A DNA stretch of 13,911 bases, from assembly GCA_021798135.1 (NCBI GenBank), contig JAJZYI010000051.1, positions 1 to 13,911 on the forward strand, in the 5' to 3' direction. Shown here piece after piece: positions 1 through 5,833 of this stretch (its first letter is position 1; each line of letters opens with the position of its first letter). A program made the position numbers and the translations under genes. Origin of the DNA: Actinomycetes bacterium (GTDB lineage: Bacteria; Actinomycetota; Acidimicrobiia; Acidimicrobiales; UBA8190). Below the pieces are notes generated by a model, which was not told where the DNA came from, did no database searches, and worked only from the letters and a program-made list of their open reading frames with translations.

Positions 1-504
1 GCAGGGGGCCGGCGCGCGGCTCGCCGCCGGGGCGCCGAACCAGCGGGTGCCGGCGACGTACGCTGCGAGCCACGGCGCGGCCGGCGCCGGGCCGTCGGCC
101 GCGAGGACCTGCGCGTCCTCCACGTCGAGCACCGCCGACCACGCGGCGTCGAGCTCGGCCCGGGCGCGGGCGGCGACGGCCCGCAGGACCCCGCCAGGCG
201 TGCGCTCGCCCATGAGCGCCGCGGCGGTGTCGTAGGCGGACAGCCGGCGGTCGGCGGGAACCGCCGGGAGCATCCGCACCTCCTCGACGGCGACGCCGTC
301 GACCTCGGCGATCTCGTCGAGCAGCAGCGAGACGTGGCGCTCGTCGGCGAGGTCGACCACGAACTCGTCGACCGCCCGCCCGCTGCCCCGGCCGACGATG
401 TCCACGGCGACCACGTCGGCCCGGACGGCGCCGATCCTGCTGGCCACGGCCCCGAGGGCCCCGGGGCGGTCGGGGAGCACCACTCGCAGCAGGAACGTTG
501 CCAT
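1..504 (-). CDS. ACT-domain protein, C-terminus cut by the window edge
   Basis: The minus-strand frame opens at the ATG at 504-502 and stays open to base 1, giving 168 codons with no stop. Residues 3 to about 75 look like an ACT domain: a first beta strand (TFLLRVVLPDRPGALG), then a helix (AVASRIGAVRADVVAVDIV), then later strands (VDEFVVDLAD and VDGVAVEEVRML). The DRPGALG turn is where such domains usually bind a small ligand, often an amino acid. The part after residue 80 is Ala-rich with scattered Trp and matches nothing I recognise. No enzyme domain precedes the ACT domain, so this is a stand-alone or C-terminally extended ACT protein, probably a ligand sensor. The specific role is unknown. 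It lies 56 bases downstream of the 561-1430 gene on the same strand but has its own candidate -10 box. Confidence 0.8.
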   Translation of the reverse strand, partial: MATFLLRVVLPDRPGALGAVASRIGAVRADVVAVDIVGRGSGRAVDEFVVDLADERHVSLLLDEIAEVDGVAVEEVRMLPAVPADRRLSAYDTAAALMGERTPGGVLRAVAARARAELDAAWSAVLDVEDAQVLAADGPAPAAPWLAAYVAGTRWFGAPAASRAPAPC

Positions 505-510
505 GCGGCC

Positions 511-516
511 AGGGTA
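511..516 (-). promoter_or_regulatory. Candidate -10 box for leaderless ACT-domain gene
   Basis: Read on the minus strand, TACCCT (a TANNNT actinobacterial -10) is followed by six bases and then the ATG at 504. That spacing would put the transcript start at or within a base or two of the start codon. No Shine-Dalgarno sequence lies just upstream. I see no convincing -35 hexamer. Confidence 0.45.
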
Positions 517-560
517 CGGCAGCGACGTGAACGCGGTGTTTCGTGCACGCGACATGACGG

Positions 561-1430
561 TTACTTCCCGGCTACGCCGGTGGCCGGGACCGGGGCGCAC
601 GGCGCCGCGGCCGGGGTGCCGGCAGGCGCCGTGCCCTGGGCGCTCGGGTCGCGTTCGCGAGCGACGGCCCAGGTCACGGCGTCGTGCGTGGCGGCAGGGT
701 GGACGCCCCACCGCGCCAGGTGCCTGGCCACGGCCGGTGCGTCCTCGCCCATGCGCAGCAGGCTGAGCGCGAGCTGGCGGGCGCGGACCCGCGGGTCGGC
801 CGGGCCTGGCGGGGCGGGGGCGGGGCCGGTCGAGGCGTCGGCGGACCGAGGGTCGTCACCGACGGCGGGCACACCAGCGCGTCCCGTCTGCTCCCGGCGG
901 GCGGCGACGGCCAGCTCGTGGCAGTCCTGCAACGAGCTGGGCAGGCGGACGAGGTGGCGGCGGGCGAGGGGCGGCAGGTGGCGGCGCACGGCGAGGGTGT
1001 CGCCCACCCGCTCGGCCACGGCGAAGGCGAGGCACCGCTCCAGGGTCCGCTGGAAGGGCGCGTGCCTGCCGGTGCGCCCGCCGAGCCCCAGGGCGGCGGC
1101 CGTGTCGTCGAGGTCCAGGTCGAACCCGTCGGGTGCAGCGTCGAGCAGGCCGGCGAGGCGGCGGAGCAGCAGGACGGTCGACGGGCCGAGCACCGGCAAC
1201 CAGAAGGTCTCCACGTAGGGCGACCTCGGGTCGTGGCCGTGGCGGTCGACGAGCGGGTCGTGCCACGGCACCACGTGGACGCTGTCGGGCCAGGCTGGGC
1301 GGCGGGGCCGGGGTGGCCGGTCCGGCTCGACCGGGGCGCCGGGCTCGACAGCGGCGCCGGGGACGACCGGGGCGATGGGGACGGCAGTGGCGGCGAGTGG
1401 CAGGTGGTCGGGGCTGGCTCCGCTCGACAT
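561..1430 (-). CDS. Conserved actinobacterial protein of unknown function
   Basis: A 289-residue protein. The ATG at 1430 is supported by a GAGGAG nine bases upstream. Residues 1-50 are Pro/Ala/Val-rich low complexity. The structured core runs from about 51 to 180, starting at SVHVVPWHDPLVDRHGHDPR and followed by SPYVETFWLPVLGPSTVLLL and an Asp/Leu-rich helical stretch. It ends with RRHLPPLARRHLVRLPSSLQ. I recall proteins with this HDPRS..VETFWLP..GP..VLLLRRLA pattern in other actinobacteria, annotated only as hypothetical. The helical core could be a winged-helix-like fold, but no recognition motif is visible. A second helical part at about 215-270 follows a Pro/Ala linker and ends in an Ala/Pro tail. 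There is no signal peptide or membrane segment. The strand order is nitroreductase, this gene, ACT-domain gene, which may be co-transcribed at least in part. I do not assign a function. Confidence 0.75.
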   Translation of the reverse strand: MSSGASPDHLPLAATAVPIAPVVPGAAVEPGAPVEPDRPPRPRRPAWPDSVHVVPWHDPLVDRHGHDPRSPYVETFWLPVLGPSTVLLLRRLAGLLDAAPDGFDLDLDDTAAALGLGGRTGRHAPFQRTLERCLAFAVAERVGDTLAVRRHLPPLARRHLVRLPSSLQDCHELAVAARREQTGRAGVPAVGDDPRSADASTGPAPAPPGPADPRVRARQLALSLLRMGEDAPAVARHLARWGVHPAATHDAVTWAVARERDPSAQGTAPAGTPAAAPCAPVPATGVAGK

Positions 1431-1439
1431 GGTGGTGGG

Positions 1440-1445
1440 CTCCTC
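1440..1445 (-). promoter_or_regulatory. Shine-Dalgarno site fixing the start at 1430
   Basis: GAGGAG on the minus strand, nine bases before the ATG at 1430. It favours this start over reading further upstream, where the frame is open but has no ATG, GTG or TTG between 1431 and 1601. Confidence 0.6.
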
Positions 1446-1481
1446 GGGGATGGGCGGCGGCGCCGACGACGATGCGGGTGC

Positions 1482-1541
1482 GACCTTGCTGCCGACCGAG
1501 CAGCCGACCTTGCCGACGACCTTGCCGTCGACGGTGCCGGC
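1482..1541. repeat. Five degenerate 12-bp units
   Basis: Five successive 12-mers, each starting GAC on the plus strand: GACCTTGCTGCC, GACCGAGCAGCC, GACCTTGCCGAC, GACCTTGCCGTC and GACGGTGCCGGC. They lie in the 169-bp gap between the nitroreductase and the 561-1430 gene. On the minus strand they are in the same frame as the downstream gene and would read as four-residue units of the type (G/C)(K/S)V, but no start codon precedes them. Confidence 0.5.
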
Positions 1542-1599
1542 GAGCTGGCCGCGGGTCGCGTGCCCCGGCGCACCGGCCGGAGCCCGGTCCTGGAGGCCG

Positions 1600-2226
1600 T
1601 CACCACCTGCCCAGGTGCGTGACGCTGTCGATGGTGCGGGGGCTGCGGTCGAGCGACGCTGAGCGGTGGTCGCCGGGCCCGGGCTCGCCGGCCAGGACCG
1701 CCCCGGCGTAGCGCCAGCCGGCCGGCACGCCGAGCGCCCGGAGCAGCGCCGCCTCGCCCCGGAAGTTGCCCAGGAAGCACGCGCCGAGGCCGGCGTCGGT
1801 GGCGGCGAGGAGCAGGCTCACGACGACGTGGCCGGCGTCGACGAACCAGTAGGGCACCGGCCACGCCGCTGTGGCGCCGGCAGGTGACCGGCCGGTGCGC
1901 CCCAGGCCCGACACAGCCTTGTCGGGCTCCGAGTACCGGTCGACGTAGCGGTCCGGGTTGGCCAGCACGACGAGCACGAGCGGGGCGGCCGACAGGCCGG
2001 GCCACCGGCGGGACCGCTCCCGCCAGTCGGCGGTGGTGGTGGCGTCCCAGAACGGGGCGATCTCGCCGGGCCCCCGCAGGACGACGGCGGCCCAGCCGTC
2101 GGTGTTGCCCGCCGTCGGCGCCCGCACCGCCGTGGCGAGCAGCCGGCGGACGGTGGCGTCGGGGACCGGGCTGCCGGTGAAGCTGCGCACCATCCGCCGT
2201 CGCCGCACGACGTCCTCGAACTGCAT
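1600..2226 (-). CDS. Nitroreductase-family FMN flavoprotein
   Basis: A 208-residue protein, a usual size for the single-domain nitroreductase family (FMN-dependent NAD(P)H oxidoreductases; substrates range from nitroaromatics to quinones and flavin-linked metabolites). The N-terminus has the FMN-phosphate arginine cluster (residues 8-14, RRRRMVR), then SF and the APTAGNTDGW motif at 36-45. A late hydrophobic helix leads to GLGACFLGNF at 146-155. The C-terminus ends HLGRW, similar to the HRGRW-type ends of many actinobacterial members. I chose the ATG at 2226 because GGGAGG lies eight bases upstream and the family begins with this FEDVVRRRR helix. The frame extends 69 codons further upstream, but that extension is made of the 27-bp tandem repeat and low-complexity residues. 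The substrate cannot be told from sequence. Confidence 0.88.
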   Translation of the reverse strand: MQFEDVVRRRRMVRSFTGSPVPDATVRRLLATAVRAPTAGNTDGWAAVVLRGPGEIAPFWDATTTADWRERSRRWPGLSAAPLVLVVLANPDRYVDRYSEPDKAVSGLGRTGRSPAGATAAWPVPYWFVDAGHVVVSLLLAATDAGLGACFLGNFRGEAALLRALGVPAGWRYAGAVLAGEPGPGDHRSASLDRSPRTIDSVTHLGRW

Positions 2227-2234
2227 GGGGGCGG

Positions 2235-2240
2235 CCTCCC
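2235..2240 (-). promoter_or_regulatory. Shine-Dalgarno site fixing the nitroreductase start
   Basis: GGGAGG on the minus strand with eight bases to the ATG at 2226. It decides against the longer open frame that begins near 2433. Confidence 0.6.
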
Positions 2241-2338
2241 GGGTCGGCGGCACCTGGCGACCACGGCGGCCGCCGGCGAGCATCGACGCTACCGGGGTGC
2301 CACCATGGCGGCGTGCGGCGGCGTCACGCCACCCACCC

Positions 2339-2428
2339 GGCGACCTCGTGTCGTGCGCCGCTGCCGGCGACCTCGTGCCGTGCGCCGCTGCCGGCGACCT
2401 CGTGCCGTGCGCCGCTGCCGGCGAGGCC
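2339..2428. repeat. 27-bp tandem repeat, three copies plus a partial fourth
   Basis: Units at 2339-2365, 2366-2392 and 2393-2419, followed by a 9-bp remnant at 2420-2428. Each unit begins GGCGACCTCGTG and ends GTGCGCCGCTGCC. Copies 2 and 3 are identical; copy 1 differs at one base (T for C at unit position 13). The array lies between the divergent nitroreductase and moeB-like genes. A 27-bp period keeps frame, but no gene start can be supported for it on either strand. Confidence 0.9.
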
Positions 2429-2508
2429 ACCACGGAGGGCGAGGATGGAAGCTCTCTGGGTGACGGCGGAGGACATGGTGGGGGATGCGGGAATGCCGAC
2501 CGATCTGG

Positions 2509-2514
2509 TAGGGT
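2509..2514 (+). promoter_or_regulatory. Possible -10 box for the rhodanese-MoeB gene
   Basis: TAGGGT fits the TANNNT pattern and sits in the most AT-rich stretch of the 427-bp divergent gap. It would give a leader of about 130 bases. No clear -35 hexamer is visible 16-18 bases upstream. The surrounding GGTA-N5-TACC is a weak dyad. Low confidence. Confidence 0.3.
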
Positions 2515-2603
2515 TTACCGAGCGACACCTGTGCAGTGCGGCCGGGTGCCGACGGACCGACCGGACCGGGCGTCCCCGGGGCGGCGGGACGGGCGGCGCG
2601 GCC

Positions 2604-2630
2604 GGCCGACGAGACAGGGGCCGACGAGAC
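2604..2630 (+). repeat. 12-bp direct repeat in the moeB leader
   Basis: GGCCGACGAGAC occurs at 2604-2615 and again at 2619-2630, separated by three bases, shortly before the ribosome-binding site. The function is unknown and it may be chance in such GC-rich sequence. Confidence 0.4.
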
Positions 2631-2636
2631 GGAACA

Positions 2637-2644
2637 GAGAAAGG
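2637..2644 (+). promoter_or_regulatory. Shine-Dalgarno site for the rhodanese-MoeB gene
   Basis: GAGAAAGG lies nine bases before the ATG at 2654 and fixes that start within a frame that stays open far upstream. Confidence 0.55.
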
Positions 2645-2653
2645 TCGTGGTCG

Positions 2654-3826
2654 ATGCCCACGCCCCGTGAGCTGCTGAACCAGGCGAAGGCCGAGATCCG
2701 CGAGGTCGAGCCGGCCGACGTCGAGCCGCGGCTGCGCGACGTCGTGCTGCTCGACGTGCGCGAGCCCGACGAGTACGAGCAGGGGGCGCTCCCCGGCGCG
2801 CTGCACCTGCCCCGCGGCTTCCTGGAGTTCCAGGTCGAGGGCAAGCTGCCCGACAAGCAGCGGCCCGTGGTCGTCTACTGCGCCGGCGGGGCCCGCTCGG
2901 CGCTGGCGGCCAAGACCATGCAGGACCTCGGCTACAGCGACGTGACGTCCATGATCGGCGGCTTCAACCGCTGGAAGGACGAGGGCCGGGACTGGGGCAC
3001 GCCGCGCACGCTCACCGCCGACCAGCGCAACCGCTACCACCGCCACCTGCTGCTGCCCGAGGTCGGCGAGCAGGGCCAGCTCAAGCTGCTCGACGCCAAG
3101 GTCCTGCTGCTCGGCGCCGGCGGCCTCGGCTCGCCCGCCGCGCTCTACCTGGCCGCGGCCGGGGTGGGCACCATCGGCATCATCGACATGGACGTGGTCG
3201 ACGCCTCCAACCTGCAGCGCCAGATCCTCCACAACATGGACCGGATCGGCGACCGCAAGGTCGACTCGGCGAAGAAGACCATCACCGCCATGAACCCCGA
3301 CGTCGACGTGGTCACCTACGACACGCGCCTGGGGGCCGACAACATCCTGGAGATCATCGACGGCTACGACGTCATCGTCGACGGCACCGACAACTTCCCC
3401 ACCCGCTACCTGGTGAACGACGCCGCGCTGCTGAAGCGCATCCCGGTGGTGCACGGCTCGATCTTCCGGTTCGAGGGGCAGGTGACGGTGTTCGACCCGT
3501 ACAACGGGCCGTGCTACCGCTGCATGATCCCTGAGCCGCCGCCCGCCGAGCTGGCCCCCTCGTGCGCCGAGGCCGGCGTCCTCGGCGTGCTGCCCGGCAT
3601 CGTCGGCTCCGTCCAGGCGCTCGAGGCCATCAAGATCATCCTCGGCCTCGGCGACCCCCTGGTGGGCCGGCTGCTGGCCTACGACGCCCTCGACCAGTCG
3701 TTCCGGACGTTCAAGGTGCGCCGCGACCCGCAGTGCCCGGCCTGCGGCGAGCACGCCGGGGAGATCGTCATCGCCGAGTACGACGAGCTCTGCATGCCGC
3801 ACGCGGTGGCACCCGCCGCCAGCTGA
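2654..3826 (+). CDS. moeB: Rhodanese-MoeB/ThiF fusion (sulfur-carrier adenylyltransferase)
   Basis: A 390-residue two-domain protein. Residues about 15-115 are a rhodanese domain with VVLLDVREPDEYEQGALPGA and the active loop CAGGAR, in which Cys76 would carry the persulfide. Residues about 118-390 are an E1-like adenylyltransferase. It has the ATP loop GAGGLGSP (154-161), DMDVVDASNLQRQ (178-190), DGTDNF (243-248), zinc cysteines C287/C290 and C361/C364, and SCAEAGVLGVLPG with the conserved Cys304. By family knowledge it activates the C-terminal glycine of a ubiquitin-like carrier (MoaD, ThiS or CysO type), and the rhodanese half passes on sulfur. In MoeZ and eukaryotic MOCS3 the rhodanese is C-terminal; here the order is reversed. 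Which carrier it serves (molybdopterin, thiamine, cysteine or tRNA thiolation) cannot be told: no carrier or JAMM protease gene is next to it. A hairpin starts eight bases after the stop. Confidence 0.92.
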   Translation: MPTPRELLNQAKAEIREVEPADVEPRLRDVVLLDVREPDEYEQGALPGALHLPRGFLEFQVEGKLPDKQRPVVVYCAGGARSALAAKTMQDLGYSDVTSMIGGFNRWKDEGRDWGTPRTLTADQRNRYHRHLLLPEVGEQGQLKLLDAKVLLLGAGGLGSPAALYLAAAGVGTIGIIDMDVVDASNLQRQILHNMDRIGDRKVDSAKKTITAMNPDVDVVTYDTRLGADNILEIIDGYDVIVDGTDNFPTRYLVNDAALLKRIPVVHGSIFRFEGQVTVFDPYNGPCYRCMIPEPPPAELAPSCAEAGVLGVLPGIVGSVQALEAIKIILGLGDPLVGRLLAYDALDQSFRTFKVRRDPQCPACGEHAGEIVIAEYDELCMPHAVAPAAS

Positions 3827-3834
3827 GCCGCGCA

Positions 3835-3866
3835 CGGGCCCGGCCGGTGCGAGCCGGCCGGGCTCG
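3835..3866 (+). terminator. Strong GC hairpin after the rhodanese-MoeB gene
   Basis: Perfect arms GCCCGGCCGG (3838-3847) and CCGGCCGGGC (3854-3863) around the six-base loop TGCGAG. The stem extends by a G-T wobble and two more pairs to 3835/3866. It begins eight bases after the stop codon. There is no T-run, as is common for actinobacterial terminators. Confidence 0.6.
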
Positions 3867-3890
3867 GACCCGGCATCGCCACCGCCGCAC

Positions 3891-3937
3891 CCACCCGCGC
3901 ACCGGCTCTGCCGGATCCACCCTCGCACCGGCTCTGC
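3891..3937. repeat. 21-bp direct repeat, two copies
   Basis: Copies at 3891-3911 and 3917-3937 match at 20 of 21 positions (core CGCACCGGCTCTGC). They lie in the 303-bp non-coding gap between the rhodanese-MoeB gene and the lipoprotein gene. Apart from this repeat, the hairpin and a candidate promoter I see nothing in that gap. Confidence 0.6.
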
Positions 3938-4024
3938 GGGGCGCGGCCACCGCACGACGCGGTCCTGACCCAGGCGCGCCGGCACCCGGGCGCGGAGGCA
4001 CGGGCGCCCGCGTGCCCCAACCGG

Positions 4025-4053
4025 TTGCGCATGGCGTTGTCGCTCCGTAGGTT
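4025..4053 (+). promoter_or_regulatory. Candidate promoter for the beta-propeller lipoprotein
   Basis: TTGCGC (4025-4030), a 17-base spacer, then TAGGTT (4048-4053). Both half-sites resemble actinobacterial housekeeping consensus (TTGNNN and TANNNT). Transcription would start near 4060, leaving a leader of about 70 bases before the ATG at 4130. Confidence 0.4.
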
Positions 4054-4129
4054 GATGCATGGGGTGGCGGTGTGCGGGACCCCAGGGCGGACCGCGCGGG
4101 CAGCCATCCATGGTCGTGGGGGTGGCGCC

Positions 4130-5653
4130 ATGGCGGCATGGGCACGGACCGTGGCAGGGCGAGCGGGGAGCCTGGCACACCGGCGTCGCCGCTCCAGGCG
4201 CGCGGCGGTCGCCGCGATGGCCGTGTCGGCGCTGGTGCTCGCCGCGTGCCAGATCGACGTGCCGACCGTCGGGTACGACCTGCAGCGCACCGGGTTCGAC
4301 CCCTTCGAGACCACCATCGGGGTGAGCAACGTCTCCCAGCTCCAGGTGGCCTGGTCGACCCCGGTCGCCCCGAACAACATCGACATGCAGCCCACCGTGG
4401 CGCCCGACGTCTCGATACCGTCGCCGACCGGGTCCGGCCCGTCCACCACCGTCAACTTGGTCTTCGTCGGCGACGAGACGGGGCTCTTCGAGGCGGTCAA
4501 CGCCGACACCGGCGCCGTGGTCTGGCAGCAGCAGCTCGATTCCCACCCGGGCGGGGCGGCCAACCCCAACTGCTCGACCGGCCAGTTCGGCGTCTCCTCG
4601 ACGCCGGTCATCGACCGGACGACGAACCGCGTCTACGTCGTCGACGGCGACGACGAGCTGCACGCCTTCGACCTCGCGACGGGCGACGAAGTGCCCGGGT
4701 GGCCGCTGAACCTGTCGGCGAACACGGCCACCGAGCACGTCTGGAGCGGGCTGACCGAGCTCGGCAGCACGCTCTACGTCGGCATCGCCAGCAACTGCGA
4801 CGACCCCCCCTACCAGGGTCGGCTGGTGGCGGTCGACACCACCACGGTCAGCGTCACCCACACCTTCCTCGTCGACGGTGCCGGCGGGCCGAGTGGCGGC
4901 GGCATCTGGGGCTGGGGCGGAGCCAGCGTCAACGCCGCCGGGACCGACCTCTACGTCGGCACCGGCAACGCCCTCGGCGCCAACAGCGCCGCCGGCTACG
5001 CGGACCACGTCGTCGAGCTCTCCGCGTCCGACCTGTCGGTGATCGGGGCCAACGACCCGAACATCCCCCAGGGCGACGAGGACTTCGGCAGCACGCCCGT
5101 GCTCTTCCAGCGCAGCGGCTGCCCCGCCCAGCTCGCCGTGGAGAACAAGGACGGGCAGCTCTTCCTGTACGACCAGGGCAACCTCGGCGCGGGGCCCGTC
5201 CAGTCCCTGCAGGTCGCCAACGGCGCCAACGGCGACTTCATCGGCGACCCGGCGTGGGACCAGACCACCGACACCCTCTACGTCGCGAACCCGGACTCGT
5301 CGGCGACCTATCCCGAGGGCATGGAGGCGTTCACCCTGGGGGCCACCTGCCAGCTGTCCCCGGCCTGGGCCACTGCCCTGGGCACGGGCCCCAGCGTGGT
5401 GTCCCCGCCGACGGTGGCGAACGGCGTCGTCTACTTCGCCAACGGCTACGGCGACACCGTCTACGCCCTCGACGCGGCCACGGGCGCGGTCCTGTGGAGC
5501 CACACGCTCCCGTACTACACGTTCGCCCCGCCGACCGTCGCCAACGGCTACCTCTACGTCCCCTGCGACAACGGGGACCTCTACGCGTTCTCACTGCCGG
5601 CGTCCGCCTCGGGCAGCTCCTCCGGCACGTCCTCGTCGTCCGGCACGTCATAG
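4130..5653 (+). CDS. Predicted lipoprotein with PQQ-like beta-propeller
   Basis: 507 residues from the ATG at 4130. I prefer this start because a signal peptide follows: an Arg-rich n-region (residues 17-24), a hydrophobic core (25-39) and a lipobox LVLAAC with Cys40 as the lipid-bearing residue. A frame extension to 4025 exists but would bury the signal. After YDLQRTGFDPFETTIGVSNV the protein consists of about eight repeats of the pattern LYV-x-GD/N-G-x-(L/V)-x-A-(F/V/L)-D-A-x-TG-x-x-x-W, for example VFVGDETGLFEAVNADTGAV and VVYFANGYGDTVYALDAATG. This is the PQQ-binding-like (BamB/quinoprotein) propeller fold. I see no residues that prove PQQ or metal binding. It may be an exported dehydrogenase-like enzyme or simply a scaffold. 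The C-terminus is a Ser/Gly/Thr tail of about 14 residues. It is likely monocistronic, with its own hairpin downstream. A weak G-rich ribosome site precedes the start. Confidence 0.82.
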   Translation: MAAWARTVAGRAGSLAHRRRRSRRAAVAAMAVSALVLAACQIDVPTVGYDLQRTGFDPFETTIGVSNVSQLQVAWSTPVAPNNIDMQPTVAPDVSIPSPTGSGPSTTVNLVFVGDETGLFEAVNADTGAVVWQQQLDSHPGGAANPNCSTGQFGVSSTPVIDRTTNRVYVVDGDDELHAFDLATGDEVPGWPLNLSANTATEHVWSGLTELGSTLYVGIASNCDDPPYQGRLVAVDTTTVSVTHTFLVDGAGGPSGGGIWGWGGASVNAAGTDLYVGTGNALGANSAAGYADHVVELSASDLSVIGANDPNIPQGDEDFGSTPVLFQRSGCPAQLAVENKDGQLFLYDQGNLGAGPVQSLQVANGANGDFIGDPAWDQTTDTLYVANPDSSATYPEGMEAFTLGATCQLSPAWATALGTGPSVVSPPTVANGVVYFANGYGDTVYALDAATGAVLWSHTLPYYTFAPPTVANGYLYVPCDNGDLYAFSLPASASGSSSGTSSSSGTS

Positions 5654-5687
5654 CGCTCGTGGTAGGCAGCCCGGCGGGCCTCCACCC

Positions 5688-5714
5688 GGGCTGGCGGGAA
5701 TCCCCCGCCGGCCC
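5688..5714 (+). terminator. 11-bp hairpin after the lipoprotein gene
   Basis: 5688-5698 pairs with 5704-5714 (one G-T wobble at 5692/5710) around the loop AATCC. The core arms are GGCGGG and CCCGCC. It starts 35 bases after the stop codon at 5653 and has no T-run. Confidence 0.55.
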
Positions 5715-5716
5715 AT

Positions 5717-5780
5717 GGCTCGGCAGCGGCCCGAGCCGGCAGCGGCCCCAGCCGGCAGCGGCCCGAGCCGGCAATGGTCG
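5717..5780. repeat. 16-bp tandem repeat, four units
   Basis: Units at 5717-5732, 5733-5748, 5749-5764 and a degenerate one at 5765-5780. Units 2 and 3 differ only at their first base (GAGCCGGCAGCGGCCC versus CAGCCGGCAGCGGCCC). The array fills the space between the lipoprotein hairpin and the mutase promoter. The period is not a multiple of three, so it is not a coding repeat. Confidence 0.75.
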
Positions 5781-5791
5781 AGGCCTGGGCG

Positions 5792-5807
5792 CTCCGTCGT
5801 GACGGAG
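5792..5807. promoter_or_regulatory. Dyad overlapping the mutase -35 region
   Basis: CTCCGTC and GACGGAG are perfect inverted arms around a GT centre. The right arm overlaps the proposed -35 (GTGACG, 5799-5804). The position is that of a repressor operator. The regulator is unknown. Confidence 0.4.
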
Positions 5808-5826
5808 GCTGCGCGTCCCGTAACCT
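5799..5826 (+). promoter_or_regulatory. Candidate leaderless promoter of the acyl-CoA mutase gene
   Basis: GTGACG (5799-5804, four of six to TTGACA), a 16-base spacer, then TAACCT (5821-5826). Seven bases separate the -10 from the ATG at 5834, so the transcript would begin at or next to the start codon. GAGGGG in those seven bases would sit too close to the ATG to act as an ordinary ribosome site. Confidence 0.5.
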
Positions 5827-5833
5827 GAGGGGC

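Noticed and set aside
674..2005. 443-codon minus-strand frame spanning the nitroreductase and the unknown gene
   Set aside because: It overlaps two supported genes in another frame and is extremely Arg/Pro-rich.
2227..2433. 69-residue N-terminal extension of the nitroreductase
   Set aside because: The extension is made of the translated 27-bp repeat and low-complexity residues. A Shine-Dalgarno site and the family start both favour 2226.
4025..4129. Longer start for the lipoprotein at 4025, 4031 or 4055
   Set aside because: These starts would place about 25-35 extra residues before the signal peptide. The region also holds the candidate promoter.
2324..5503. 1059-codon open frame on the minus strand
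   Set aside because: It is antisense to the rhodanese-MoeB gene and the propeller lipoprotein, both of which have strong family motifs. Its residues are the Val/Gly/Asp/Arg-rich mix typical of the complementary frame of GC-rich genes.
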